From Mesostigma viride (taxonomy: Eukaryota; Streptophyta; Mesostigmatophyceae; Mesostigmatales; Mesostigmataceae), in NCBI GenBank assembly GCA_009746045.1, contig RPFO01000059.1, forward strand, positions 496,501-560,500: DNA of 64,000 nucleotides, in the 5' to 3' direction. A program made the translations under genes and the position numbers. The notes under the pieces were generated by a model. The model saw only the letters and a list, made by a program, of their open reading frames with translations, was not told the DNA's origin and ran no database searches. Each line of letters opens with the position of its first letter. Positions within the stretch are counted from its first letter, which is position 1. This document shows positions 20,997-33,534 of the stretch, in pieces.

Positions 20997-23900
20997 CTAG
21001 AAGAAGGCCTCCTCCTCCTCCTCCACGCCATACCCAGCGGACCCCACCAGCTGCTCAATGTGCGTGGCCGTCTCGTCCGACAGGCTGAACGCGGTGCGCA
21101 GCGACTCACGCATCGCGTGGTCGGACACGTGGCTGGCAAACAGGCCGTACAAATCCTCCAGCTCCTCCTTCACCTTCCAGTCGATCTTCTCCTCGGGCAC
21201 CGCCTTGGAGCAGGCCACCAGGTTCTTGAGCGCCGCCACGGCCTCATCCTTGCGCTTCTGCCGCAGCAGCGCCACCGACTGGACCATGAAGTTCTTCGTG
21301 CGCTCCTTGCCCACCTGGAGGTGGTAGCCGAGGCGAGAATGGCGGGGAGGGGATGTGTGGTGTGTGGGGCAGGTCAGCAACCACAGTAAAATGACATGTG
21401 GAGGCAGACGCAAACTGCCCCAGGTATGGACAGCATGAAGCAACGAGGGGGAGGCCATCCTCTAGCTTGGCCACGGCATGCACGTGAGAATAGTGAGACC
21501 CACAAACCCCGCCAAGTCCTCTGGGGTCACCGTCAAGGGCGACAACCAATGCAGGCCACGGCCGAGCAACGTACGCAATTCCAGCCAACCATTTCCTGCG
21601 ACCAGCACAACCTGTGCCACCATGCGCACGGCAAGACCCACATCCTTGCCCATGGGCGCGGCATGCCTTGTCTTCCCACCACCACAACACCCAGACCATG
21701 GTGTTTTGCCCATCCGGCCAACATGCGTTTGTGCCACATCAAGCTCACATCCCTGGGCACGTATGCATCCTTGTAATCAATCGTGAATCAATCAATTAAC
21801 TATCACAAAGACTGCGTCACATGGGTACCGATTAAGGAACCTTCAACCCCTATACACAAGGAGGGACGGCGCCCTAGCTTCTCTCACTGCCCTGAGTGGG
21901 CAGGCCACACAGCGCTTTCTCCCCATCATGGTGCGGGCACAACTGTGGGTGCAATAAAGCTTCTGCATAGCAAAAGCGTGCCGGATGCAGTAAGGCTGCC
22001 TCAATCATGATTGCGTGGTAAAAGCACTCACGTCATGCAGCATGGGCAAATCATCATCATTGCCACGCTGTGCACGTCATAATAAACTTACACTACATCT
22101 GTGAGCATGGAAACGTCATTGTTGTGTGCTGTGACACTCAACACCCATGGATGCATCATCATCACCATCGCCACCACAACTCTGTGCACAACATTGTACA
22201 ACTATACTCACATCCTTGAGCATGGACGCGGCCTTGGCCTCGGGGATACCCAAGTCCGCAGGGAGCGCGACCGTCTGCTCCTCCGCATCCCACTCCCCTG
22301 TTCCCGCGGACATGGCAGCCTCGAGCGCCTTCTTGTACAGCGTGACACGCTTGATCTGGGGGACCATGCGCTCCACGTCCACCCCCCGCGCGCGCAGGTT
22401 GCGGATCTCGTCCACGCTCAGCTTGCCCTGGGCCGCGCTCGCCTCCACCTCCGACACCAGCTTCTTGTTCACGATGCCCGCGATCACCTTCTGCGCGGCC
22501 GCGTCTGGCAGGCCCAGCTGCTGCTGCATGTTCTTCAGATAGCCCTCCTTCTCGGGCGTCATCTTGCCGTCGGCCAGCAGCTGCTTCGCATTGCTCTCAA
22601 ACGCCTGCTCCGACAGGCCCTGGTGCACCTTCATGACCTCCATCGGGTACAGGCCCAGCAGGTCGCCCAGCTGCTGCAGGCGCGAGAACTCGGCCGCGTC
22701 GCGCTCGATCGTCACGCTTGAGCCCATGGCCAGCTGGACCACATTTCCGGACAGGCAGTAGAGCAGGAACTCGCGGTACAGGTCCTCGCGCTCGCGCGCC
22801 TCCAGCGCCTCCCGCAGCGTGATCTCCTTCTGCGGCTGGATGAGTTCCGCCGCCAGCGCCTTGCGCGCCTTCTGCATCGACAGCGGCGCCTCGCCCTCGT
22901 CAATGTCCGACTTGTCGGCCTCTTCCTCCTCCTCCTCTTCCTCCTGGCCAGCCGCCTTAGCCGCCGCACGCTCCGCATTCTCCATCTCGATCGCCTGGGG
23001 GAGGGGGGGACAAGGCGGGGACAAACAAGAGCCACGTGCCAAACAAGGGGGGGGAGGTGAGGGGACAAGCAACAAGAACAAGGTGACAAGAAACATTCGG
23101 TGTGACATAAGCTCAGGCACGATGGCAGGGACACATGGCACAGGCACAGGCACCAAGACAAAGGGCACACAGATGATGCGCAGGAAATGCAAGCATTATG
23201 GCAAACTAGCAAACTATTGGACAGATTTGTAACAATGGCTGTGTTATGATTTCCTGGAACTGGCCAGGACAACATAAGACATGCCTATTCCCCCTCCCCT
23301 CGCTACTCGCTGGCTACCCACCCCCCCATTCCCCCCACCCCAACCCACCATTTTGATGATGGCCTCGTTCAACCCACCCCACCCACCTCCTTGAGGATGG
23401 CCTCCATCTCGTCCTTGGCCGCCTGCTTGTCGTCCACAGTCTCCCCATTGGCCGCAGCCTCGTCCTTCTTGATGCCCTCCAGCAGCGGCGTGACGACCAT
23501 CTCATTGAAGAAGACGAGCGCCTTGAGCTCCTTGGCCTTGTCCAGACGGTTGCGCTGGCCCTTGGCCTTCTTGATGTAGGTCGCAAACCGCTCACGCACC
23601 GCCGTGGCCAGGATGCCGCGCGCGACCGACGAGTCCAAGCGCACCGACTTGAGCACGGCAGTCACCTGCTCCGCATCGGCGTCAGTGAACCCTCCCGCGG
23701 GCGCGTTGAGCGCGTCCTCGACGGCCTCGCGGTAGAATTTGCCCGCGATGTCCCGTTGGGCCTCGAGCACCACCTTCTGCGGCACGCACAGCAGCCGGCG
23801 TAGGCGGAGCAGCGCCTGCGCGTCCTCCTCCTTAAGCGTGCGCTCGGACAGCGACGACTCCAGCTTTTGGCGGTAGATCTCTGGAGGGGGGAGTGAGGGG

Positions 23901-26900
23901 GAGAAGAAAATGGGGGGGAGAGGGGGGAGGAGGGAGCGAAAAAGTGAAGGGGAAAGCGGTGAAGAGGAAAGGGACCGGGAAATGGGGCGTGCACGCAGGC
24001 AGCTTGGGCTAGTTAGCACAAGAGCGTTCTAAATCATAGGCCCAACACCTCAGCTGTTGGATATTTAACGGAGTGGCGTTTAAAGCTGCATCAGAATGGG
24101 TGGGCGTGGGCGTGGAAGGCTGTGGGGTCGATGGGATGCTGCGGATCAGAAGGGAAAATGGGGCCGCAAGCGTCATTGAGTACGGTGACACCCTTGGGCT
24201 GGGCCGGGCTGGGCTGGGGTGAATGCAGCCTTCCAAAGCGGGACTGACTTGGTACGGTGATGACACGCTGCCGTGGCACAATAACACCAGCATGCCGTAC
24301 ATCAAACCCACACGGCACCGTAGAACAGGGACAATAACCCCCGCAGTGTGGGATGCCGCGCGACCAGCCCACGGAGAAGCCCCGCACACCGAACCCCAGC
24401 ACTTGCACGCCGTACTGTACCTAGGTTCTAATGGTGACGGTACAGCCCTGGCCAGCATCAAGCTAGGTGCACGCCCTAGCATGCACCGAGCAAGCATGCC
24501 CATACACACAGCACAGCAAAGAACAACACTGTAATGAACAGGCGGACCCCACGCCCATGGGCATGCCCCGTCCATGTCCCATCATCACGTCCTCTCCGCG
24601 AGAGCACTCTGGCGCATGCGCGCGCGCGCCCACACACACACACACACACACACTCACACACACACACACACACGCACACACACACACACACACTGGTGCC
24701 CCACCTCCTGGACACCTCACCAATGCACACCCAGACGTGGCCGTCCTTGCCATCACCCAACTCAGCTCCTCCCTCCCAACGGCTGCTGCCACCCTGGAGC
24801 CACACCGCATGTAACAACCCCCTCTGCCACTGGCATGCTGGAAGTCGTGACCATACGGGTAGGACCTACAACAGAAAACGTGGGCTTTACCTTTTGACCC
24901 AGCCCTGCCCCAGCCCTGCCTGGACCTGACCCCCCCCCACTCCCATGGGGTGACACAAGCTCGCTACATACAACGTCACCATGGTGCCCCGCCCTCCCCG
25001 CCCACCATGCCTCGTGGACCCCTCCAGGGTGTGTGCGTTACAGCACACTCTATAACGACCAAAAACACCCACATCCCGCATCCGACCGGGGGGCCCCCCA
25101 CGGCAGCTGCTGCTTGCATGCCCGCAATGATTGATTCAATGACAGCCAATGACATGTATGGACTACAGATTTCTACAACATCAGTCCTTCTCCCTCACCC
25201 CCCAACAATTCTCCGCAAACGCATGTCAAGGCCCATGCGCGGCACCACTGGACGCAGGACAAGGCATCCAAGTCATGCCCACATCGACCCCTGCCTCACG
25301 CCACCCAGCTTCCAACGTGGTACCTGACTGCGCCCTGCTGCTCATACCCACCGATATCCATGCCCTGCTGCTCATGCCCTGCTGCTCAAGCCCTGCTGCT
25401 CAAGCCCTGCTGCTCATGCCCTGCTGCGCATGCCCTGCTGCCCATGCCCTGCTGCTCATGCCCTGCTGCCAATGCCTGTGCATGACTGTTACAGCCCCCC
25501 TTCAGCCCGCCTGCTCTTACCAGTGCCCTGACATGCATGCATAGGATGTGACATGCATGCATACCGCAGCCCCCAATCGCTATTGCTGCACAGAATAACA
25601 CAAGCCCAAAGCATCCACCGGTGCCCCAGTGCCGCGGATGCTTGCTTATCACATCCTTGCCCACACGCCCTCACCGGTGTGCACTTGTGCCCTAACGAAT
25701 GTGCTGTGCGGGCTTGCCTTCTCTCGTGCCCTCACCTGTGTGCACCTGACCCGCCACCGGGCCGTCCAGCTGCAGTCGGTCGCACAGATCTTCCAGGAAC
25801 CGCGCGGGAGAGGGCGCCGCATCCAGCGCGCCGCTCTTGACCGCGTCCCGCAAGAGCTTCCTGTACACCTTTGTCGTGACGTCCTCGGTGACCTCCGTCG
25901 CCTCCTTGTTGCCCAGGCCAAAGATAACCTTGTAGTCCGCCAGGTCCACCTCAGCGCTCGGCTCCAGGTACCCCTTGTCCAGCTGCGCGTTCAGGTACAC
26001 GCCGTACAGCTGCTTCAGCTCCAGCATCTTGCGGTCGTTGTCAAACTTGCCGCCGGACAAGGTCACGGGGCCGGTGCCGGCCGCCAGCGTGGCGGCATCG
26101 GGACGGGCGGCGAGATCCTTGAGCTTGCGGTACATGGTCAGGCAGGACGACATGGACGCGAGCGCAGGGGCGTAATCCTTAACGCGGGCACGTGAGTTGA
26201 CCACCTCCATGGCCGCGTCCAGCTGGTCCTCCATGCGGGAGCGGAGGGTCGTCCGGAGCGCCTCGGCCGCCGGCTCGTCCTCAAGCGTGAGCTTGCGCTG
26301 GTACGCGCGCAGGCCCTGCAACGTGGCCACGTCCAGGCTGGTGACAGATGTCAGCTTAGCGAGCTCCGCCTCGTACAGCCGCATCGCGTTGCTGGCGACC
26401 GCCACGGTGACTTGCGCCTCGGTGACACCGAACAGGCGCTTCCAGGGGAGCAGGAAGCGCGACTTGTCGGCGCCAAACACCTGCTGGGAGACAAAGACCA
26501 GTTTCTGGAACGCGCGGCGCTCGCCGGCCTCCCCCTGGCGGTCCCCGACCTCCATCCGCTGCCGGAAGATGCGGCGTCCCAGCTCGATGTGCACATCGGC
26601 CGCCTCGCGGTCCTCGAGCCCCAGCGCCGCCTTGAAATCAGCGATACGCTGCATCTCGGTCCCGACCAGCGGCTCGTCGCCGCGCGGGATGGTGTTGCTC
26701 ACGAAGGCGTCGTACAGGTAGCGCAATTCGCGCTGGAAGTCGGGGTCCGAGGACTTGACGCCGTACTCGCTGGCAACCAGCTGAACCGAGGAAGGGGCGA
26801 GCCCGTCGCCGGTGCCGCGGTCGACCAGCATGTTATGCAGGCGCACGCCAGCAATGCTGCGGCGGGCGTCCTGCAGCGTCTTCGCGCCATAAACCGCGGC

Positions 26901-27320
26901 GCCACCCAGGGCTGCCGCACTGACTACCCTCGCGACTGGCCGCACGCCTTCCGGTGCAACATTTCCCAAGCCAAGGTAACCCGCCGCGAGGGCTCCACCG
27001 ACCACGATGGCGCTGCCGGCAAGGCGAACGGGGTCCGAAACATTGGCGACAAGGGATTGAACAGGAGTTAGCTCCCGGCGCGGTCCAAAGGCGGAGCCCT
27101 CGGTAGGGTCATACACAGGAACATCAGGGTCGCCATCCGCAGCAGAGCAACGGGCAGGCCGGGCTACCACGGCATCCCGCTCCCTCCGCTGTCGGATAAT
27201 TCCACCATTTAGACGAGCGCCCGTCAGGAAACTTCGCCTGCTCTGAACTGCGGCAATGCTAGCGGTGGCGCGCCTACGTGCGTCTAAAACCGGCGCATTT
27301 GGACAAAGAGAGATCTCCAT
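20997..27320 (-). CDS. TIC110: TIC110, chloroplast inner-envelope translocon subunit
   Basis: Four exons on the minus strand: 27320-25736, 23880-23387, 22994-22212 and 21314-20997, joined at GT-AG sites in phases 1, 0 and 0. They encode about 1059 residues (Arabidopsis TIC110 is about 1016). The ATG at 27318-27320 opens a Ser/Arg/Ala-rich transit peptide (MEISLCPNAPVLDARRR). Two adjacent hydrophobic segments (about residues 100-150: LAGSAIVVGGALAAGYLGLG and VVSAAALGGAAVYGA) anchor it in the inner envelope. The long stroma-facing helical-repeat domain follows, with family-typical stretches such as EIYRQKLESSLSE, LYREFLLYCLSGNV, LADGKMTPEKEGYLKNMQ and SVALLRQKRK. It scaffolds chaperones and precursor proteins during plastid import. 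Intron 1 (1.85 kb) carries (CA)n and CTG-rich repeats. Intron 3 holds a retroelement 3' fragment. Confidence 0.96.
21783..22000 (-). mobile_element. 3'-end fragment of the ORF1-only LINE family in TIC110 intron 3
   Basis: On the minus strand this matches the 3' untranslated region of the element at 45669-47458: shared blocks include TATTGCACCCACAGT, GTGGCCTGCCCA, CAGTGAGAGAAGCTAGGGCG, GGGTTGAAGGTTCCTT and GTGACGCAGTC, in the same order. The end toward 21783 has imperfect TTAATTGATTGATT, in place of the (ATTA)n tail. It is 5'-truncated. Clear target duplications were not identified. Confidence 0.8.
24630..24693. repeat. (CA)n microsatellite in TIC110 intron 1
   Basis: About 64 bp of CA dinucleotides with two single interruptions (ctca, cgca), next to a CG-rich alternating run (gcgcgcgcgc). 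Purine-pyrimidine alternation makes the whole tract a candidate for Z-DNA. Confidence 0.95.
25338..25479. repeat. 15-bp CTGCTG-rich tandem repeat in TIC110 intron 1
   Basis: About nine imperfect copies of catgccctgctgctc, with variants changing the last few bases. It lies within the first intron of the minus-strand TIC110 gene and is not coding. Confidence 0.85.
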
Positions 27321-28288
27321 GGCAATTCCCCAAAGTCTGTCTATTAACCCTACGGTTTCTATAACACCATAGCCCACTGTCGTGGGGAAAGGGCCTAGCG
27401 TGCGCTAGTCCCGTTGATTTATCCGCTATGGGAATCGCGTCGGCAAACGTCGGCCCTGCCCCTGCGCTCGCTTTTGGTGGCCACTGCATGCGCGACGTGA
27501 GCCATTCGCTCCGGCGGCTCGCGCTCGGCCCGCTGCAAAGCACAACTTCTGGGCAGAAAAAGGCAGAATCTCGGTTGTTCCCCTGCCTCCCCTGCCACAG
27601 GCTGCGGTTGTACGGCGCTGCGCGCCACGCAGCGCCCCGATGCCAGGTGATGTGGACCGAGCAGTTCGTGATCCCCGGTAATTTCCGCGATAATTCATTG
27701 GTTCAAATTCGCTTTGGCGGCTTTTGGCGGGCCTCTGGGCGGCCACGGAGCACGTGACCCATTGCTGGCACGTGATCATCGCCTAGCACTTAATGCTATC
27801 AGCCCCCACATGCAGCCTCGACGTGCGGGCGGGGCCTCAGTGATGACAAGGATCCAAATCATCCAATTGTTATTACTGTCAGTAAGCCTTGTTACTGATG
27901 TAAGTCTCGGACGTCAGATAATTATTTTTTTTTCCCCGCGCGGTACAGTAAATGTGCAGCAGTCGGCATTCCAACGTCGTAAAAGAAAATGCTATTACCT
28001 AAGGCGAAACGCCCGCCCCGTACTTGAGCTCAAAGGACATACTTGAGCAGGGGAATTTAAAAATTGGCAGCGACCATCCACCGGCCCCTACCATGGTGGT
28101 TACGTTAATTTTCACGGCCTCTCTCTTATGCAGATGAAAGCGCAGCGCACAATTCTGTGCACAATGGTGCCCATCGTCAAGGATATCTGCCTTCTATGTA
28201 GGTGGGGTGGCTTGACGTAAGTAAGGGTAATCGATATTAGCCAGTCACCAGGCACACCGGGTTGGCATTGTCCTCGGCAGTCAGCGCA
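27321..28288. promoter_or_regulatory. Shared divergent promoter region, TIC110 / XRCC4
   Basis: 968 bp separate the TIC110 ATG (minus) from the XRCC4 ATG (plus), so both promoters must lie here. It contains two CACGTG G-boxes (27751-27756 and 27769-27774), 18 bp apart, which in plants bind bZIP/bHLH factors linked to light and stress. No good TATA box is placed for either gene. No other ORF is convincing. Confidence 0.6.
27751..27774. promoter_or_regulatory. Pair of G-box motifs (CACGTG)
   Basis: CACGTGACC at 27751 and CACGTGATC at 27769 repeat with an 18 bp start-to-start spacing. They lie 431 bp from the TIC110 start and 515 bp from the XRCC4 start. Binding by bZIP or bHLH factors is inferred from the motif only. 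Confidence 0.45.
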
Positions 28289-31200
28289 ATGGAACCTTCA
28301 GGCACATATTGCGCCAAGTTTGACATTCGCGACAGATCTGAAGCTTCTAGAAGCTTCTACGTGCTTTCTACCTGGGATAGCGACAACTATGAATTCAAGG
28401 TTACTGACGGCGATGACGCTTGGGCATTCGCAGGTATGAGTGCTTGTTGGCTTCCCCCGCACCTCCCATCTGGACCCCCCCGGCACCCCCCCGCCCCCCT
28501 TTTTCCTTGCTTACAAACGCATGCACGCGTACGCACCTTACGCGCAGGAGAGAGGATTACAGAGAGGCGAGGTGGGGTTAAGGGGGTGAGTAGGGAGTGA
28601 CGTGGGCGTGTGTGGTGTGTTGTCGGTGGAAAGACAGAGATGAAAGGCCTTGTTCTCCCTCTCTCCACCGGAGTACCCAGCATGCAAGTGCCAGGAACAT
28701 GACGTGCGGCGCTTGTCTAAACTCTGCAGGACGCGCACCCCACTTGTTTCATACCTGGGTTGTCTTTATGCGGGACGTCACATGGAATTTTAAGGCTCCC
28801 AAGCACCCTTTGCGTTCTTTCTTACTGCATGCCACTTTGTGCAGTTTGCACGAGTCATCACGGCCTGCGAAGACTGGTTAAAGGTTGATTACTGGTTGGC
28901 CATCCATGCCGTCAGTGACACATAATACGGTGCTTTTGACATCTAGGTGAAGCAGTTTGTTTCACTCCTTTATTCGGCAAATACTAGCGTCCAATTATCC
29001 TTCAGCAAAGCTCAAGTCCCCATCCCAGCAACTTCGCAAGACATGCAGTCTGGCACCCCACCTGCCACCGCTAGTAGCACCCCTCCATTTCCTGCCCCTG
29101 ACTAACCCTCACGCCCATGTGACATACACGGCGCGGTGCCCAGTCCCCCCTGATGAGGTCCAGCAGTTGGCGGCCCAGCACGCGCTGGACGTGGGTACTT
29201 ACCTGGAGCTCACCAAAGCCGCATGGCATTGCAAGCAGGCGACCTCACGCGTGCGTGAATATGCGTACGAGGTGGAGGGGGGCGGCGCACTCAAGGTGCG
29301 GCTGTTGTTTATCATTTCCTTTGCGTTGTGTCATCCCTCCATCCCTCATTCCTTCATCAGTTGTTACCTCTGTGCACGTTACAACGCGACCAAATTACAG
29401 CTTAATTGCCGAAAGCCATTGTAGGAACTTCTTACTTTGGATGTTTTGAGCTTCTGTCTTACTGTAGCTAACTAATGAGTCAGCGGTAGCCAGTAGCACA
29501 TACGACGGTACTATGGTAATCTCAGTCTTGTGATGTCACCGCGGTTGTCAAACGAAATATCTGGGTAAATGACGCCTCCCCGCATAGTAAGCCCAGCCGC
29601 CCCTCGGAAACCCTCCCTGACCCCTCCCGTGAGCCTGCCATGACGCACAACCTTGCCCGTGACCCATCTGCCTGCACCTGTCCTAATCGAGTGCAGCTGA
29701 CCTGGAAGATGCTGGTGAGCGAGCAGGAAAAGGATCCGGAGGTGTTTGAGCTGGTTTTGGACAAGGGGCCATCGCGGCTGAAGCACGAGATCATGACATT
29801 CCTGGTCGACCACGCGTCCAAGATACAGGTGTGGGCAGGGGGAGGTCCCTTGGCTGCTGCGGCAACGAGCGGTGCCCTAGCACTGCCACGAACGCACCCA
29901 TCCACTTTACACATTGCACAATTACACATTTTATATTACACAATACACAATAAACAGTACACAGTACACAGTACACAGTACACAGTACACAGTACACAGT
30001 ACACAGTACACAGTACACAGTACACAGTACACAGTACACAGTACACAGTACACAGTACACAGTACACAGTACACAGTACACAGTACACAGTACACAGTAC
30101 ACAGTACACAGTACACAGTACACAGTACACAGTACACAGTACACAGTACACAGTACACAGTACACAGTACACAGTACACAGTACACAGTACACAGTACAC
30201 AGTACACAGTACACAGTACACAGTAGTACACAGTACACAGTACACAGTACACAGTACACAGTACACAGTACACAGTACACAGTACACAGTACACAGTACA
30301 CAGTACACAGTACACAGTACACAGTACACAGTACACAGTACACAGTACACAGTACACAGTACACAGTACACAGTACACAGTACACAGTACACAGTACACA
30401 GTACACAGTACACAGTACACAGTACACAGTACACAGTACACAGTACACAGTACACAGTACACAGTACACAGTACACAGTACACAGTACACAGTACACAGT
30501 ACACAGTACACAGTACACAGTACACAGTACACAGTACACAGTACACGTGACACGTGACACGTGACACGTGACACGTGACACGTGACACGTGACACGTGAC
30601 ACATGACACATGACACATGACACATGACACATGACACATGACACATGACACATGACACATGGCGCATAACACATGACACATGACACATGACACATGACAC
30701 ATGACACATGACACATGACACATGACACATGACACATGACACATGACACATGACACATGACACATGACACATGACACATGGCGCATAACACATGACACAT
30801 GACACATGACGCATGACCCATGGCACATGACACATGACGCATGACCCATGGCACCATGCGCAGGTTGTGTGCGCCTCATGCACCTTTCTGGACTATTCTT
30901 GCTGTTACCCAAAGGATAGCTGAACTGGCGGGTCCATTGATGGATTTACAGACCCAATCGTGCAGGGTTTGAGTATAGCAAAGCACTGAATCAAAGGTCA
31001 CACATCATCAGTGTGTAAGGGCCTGCATAAGTGGAAATTGGAAGTGCATGCACCCTCTCTCACTATTGCGGCTTTTTGCCCCGCTTTTGCCACTGAACTC
31101 GCCGCTACCACCGCTATGTGCCATCCCTGCGACAGCCACCTGTCCCTGTTCATCCAAGTTGTCTCATATCCCTCACTTATGCTGAGACGGTGATGGCCTG

Positions 31201-32386
31201 CCACTGCATGTGTGTCGTTGGTAGGTATTCTGGGTGGCAATGCACCTTAGGTGCATTTGTAATACATGTGCCAACGAGGGCCTCGTGCGCTGCCACGTGG
31301 CATGCATGTTCTCCCCAAATATAACTGGTCCTAGTCATTCCCTCCATGTTCATGTATCCCATTCCCACCCCTGGCTATGCTCTTCCCGTTCCCACCCTTC
31401 CTCATGGACGGCCCCCGTGCCTTACCCGTTGTTTGCACGGCCCGCACATTCCGGGCACAGGATGCCGTGTGCAACTTGCAGCGCGCGAAGGGCCTGATGG
31501 AGGAGGAGGTGGCGCGCACGCGTGACCGCATGGCGGCCGTGAAGCGCGACAAGGAGACGTTGGAGCGTGATTTGTACGCCAAGGTAGGGTGTTGTAGTGC
31601 GTGTACAGGTGCGTATGAGCAACAAGGGGCAGCCGGAGAGCAAGCTGTACGCAAAGGTTGGGTGGTGCACCCTGGGATACCATACATCAGGGCTCAGTGT
31701 AGGGTGTGGCCACACACAGAGGCGCCGTTGTTACTGGGGCTGTGGGCCTTGGTTCAGTTGCTCCATGCCTGCCTTCCTTACGTGCCTTATGGGATAATGT
31801 CATGGCATGGCTGCAGGCCAGCATGCCATATCGCATCGTGCTCCAGTCACCACGGTTGCTGCCTTTAAGCGCATGTTTGTTTTACTATTTGCTGTTTGTG
31901 TTTATTTTAGATCGTGCATGCATAGCTGGGCAGGGGTATCTCTGGACATGCCTTGCGTGCCCCTCGCATGCAAACGGGCACGAAACATATGTGTCTTTGC
32001 TGGACTTGGGGGGTTGTTGGTGGGCTTGCGTGATGGTGGCAACTGGCGAGCTCTGCCTCTTGGCACAGAAGTGAGTCATAAACCTTCTGTCTGCGATACA
32101 ATTTAAGGGCATTGAGCTTTCAGCAATCGTTCATGTAGGTATAAATTCCCAGCGCCCACCCGGTGCCAACTTGACGCCCACCTGACACCCACCTGACACC
32201 CACCTGACACCCCTATTCCTGTGTGTCTGGCCCACGCAGTTCACACAAGTTCTGAACGCAAAGAAGGCGAAAATCCGCGAGCTAAAGCAGAGGGCAGGCA
32301 AGGCGTCTGACTCCGACTCGGAGGGGACCGATGGGGACGAGCGTGTGAAGGAGGAGGATGACAGCCAAGACTCGACGGGGGGGTGA
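28289..32386 (+). CDS. XRCC4: XRCC4, non-homologous end-joining factor
   Basis: Five exons, 28289-28433, 29144-29295, 29697-29828, 31461-31583 and 32240-32386 (TGA), all GT-AG, in phases 1, 0, 0 and 0, encode about 232 residues. The N-terminal head has the family pattern FYVLSTWDSDNYEFKVTDG, then DAWAFA, then a helix PPDEVQQLAAQ. The long coiled-coil follows (LQRAKGLMEEEVARTRDRM, KETLERDLYAK) and includes the conserved segment FTQVLNAKKAKIRELK. The tail is acidic and serine-rich (SDSDSEGTDGDE). XRCC4 dimerises through the coil and holds DNA ligase IV at double-strand breaks. Length is close to plant XRCC4 (about 260). Intron 3 (29829-31460) contains a 0.9 kb satellite, which could affect splicing. 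The assignment rests on motif order, not a database search. Confidence 0.9.
29954..30546. repeat. 7-bp satellite (ACACAGT)n, about 85 copies, in XRCC4 intron 3
   Basis: Nearly perfect head-to-tail ACACAGT for about 593 bp, with one irregular unit near 30220-30229 (cagtagtacac). Every unit contains GTAC, so each strand can form small hairpins. Long ORFs on both strands (YTVHSTQ or VYCVLCT repeats) are consequences of a 7 bp period with no stops. Confidence 0.97.
30547..30850. repeat. 9-bp satellites CACGTGACA and CACATGACA, with a 119-bp higher-order repeat
   Basis: The 7 bp array passes directly into about six copies of acacgtgac, then about 25 copies of acacatgac. The variant ggcgcataac occurs at 30661 and again at 30780, marking a 119 bp duplication of the array. 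The sharp boundaries suggest that successive units arose from one another by mutation and expansion. Confidence 0.92.
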
Positions 32387-33534
32387 GGGCATGCAAACAT
32401 GAAGCAGGCCTCCGTGCTTGCAGCATCCATCCTGTGACTAAGGGGGTGGTTGAGGAGCGTCTCCCACAGGCATGTACACCAGAGGCGCCTTGTCTGCCAT
32501 GTGCAAGGGATCCAGGTCAAGGTGACCAGTCTCAGTTACCTAGGGTGCGTGATTACTTGCAACGATGACTGACGCTGTGACGCCCCACATCTGGATTCTG
32601 GAACAGCATAGTTTTATCTGATGCTAAGGGATTCGGGACAAAGGAGAGCCCCAGGGTTCTTGTCAGGGACAACGCGCGTCCTCACATGGGGCAGCCATAT
32701 TGTGCATGGGTATCATGAGTGGACTTGGCATTGGAGGCAATGTCCACTTATTTAGTTGAATAGTTCTAGGACTCAGTGTTCATTGATTGTTGATGGACTT
32801 GGCGCAGGGTCGGCGGGTTGGCACAACTTGCAGCTGAGCTCTGCAGTCTGGCAAAGACGGACTGATTGCGAAAAATATGTTTATATTTTTCGGCTTACAC
32901 ACTAGCACTTGGTCTCCATCAGCAACGGCCAGCGATGTGTGGGCTGCCAGCTTGAGAGCGCACACAGCGACTGATCAGGTTCACTGGTGTCTGGCACCAT
33001 GTGAGCGGACTATGTAGTATGTAAATTGTCTCGTGCATATTAAGATTTTAAAAAATGTAATTATAACATGACTCCGTTGGCTCGATGGGAGATCGTGTAG
33101 CGCACGTATTCCATTGCTGATGCCTGATGGTACGTGGGGATGAGCGGCCGGGCCGCGAAAACTAACCTCCTGCTGGGGGGGGGGGGGGGGGGGGGCTTGC
33201 CCACATGTACAGGGGCGCCTGCGCAGCGTGTGGGCGCGCCTGGAGCCCTGGACAATGGTCTGCAACCTCGTCTTGTCCTGTGCATAGCAGTGGCCAAGCA
33301 ACAGAGAGGGAGGAAATGCGGTGTTCAAACTGGGCTAGCTGGGACCACCAGGTCGGCAAACAACTGATCTGTGTAGTTCATGGCAGGTCTACCCTCGATC
33401 CCTGTGCGGCTTGTCCTTAATATCGGGGCCAGGCCAGGTCGATTCATGACACAGCGCTCGCGGAGCCCGCCCTTGGACTCTGGCTATATAGATAGCTTGT
33501 CACTGGAAGCGCGGGCGGTGGGGCTAGCTTATTA
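32387..33534. other. Intergenic region after XRCC4, with a 21-G run
   Basis: Contains the XRCC4 3' untranslated region and no recognisable gene. A run of 21 Gs lies at 33175-33195. Confidence 0.5.
33175..33195. repeat. Poly-G run (21 nt)
   Basis: Uninterrupted G homopolymer. It could fold as a G-quadruplex, and its exact length is likely to be uncertain in any assembly. Confidence 0.9.

Noticed and set aside
24467-24929. ORFs rich in HTHTHT or CVCVCV
   Set aside because: Produced by the (CA)n microsatellite in TIC110 intron 1.
28854-28893. Extra XRCC4 exon (TTTGCACGAG...TTAAAG with AG and GT borders)
   Set aside because: Joining exon 1 directly to 29144 keeps phase and gives the family sequence (DAWAFA then PPDEVQQ). 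The extra 39 nt would insert unrelated residues.
29954-30546. Interstitial telomere repeats
   Set aside because: ACACAGT does not resemble TTTAGGG-type or TTTTAGGG-type telomere units.
29640-30912. ORFs of 200-370 codons on both strands through the XRCC4 intron satellite
   Set aside because: A 7 bp or 9 bp repeat with no stop word is open in many frames. The products are pure repeats, and the flanking exons splice around them.
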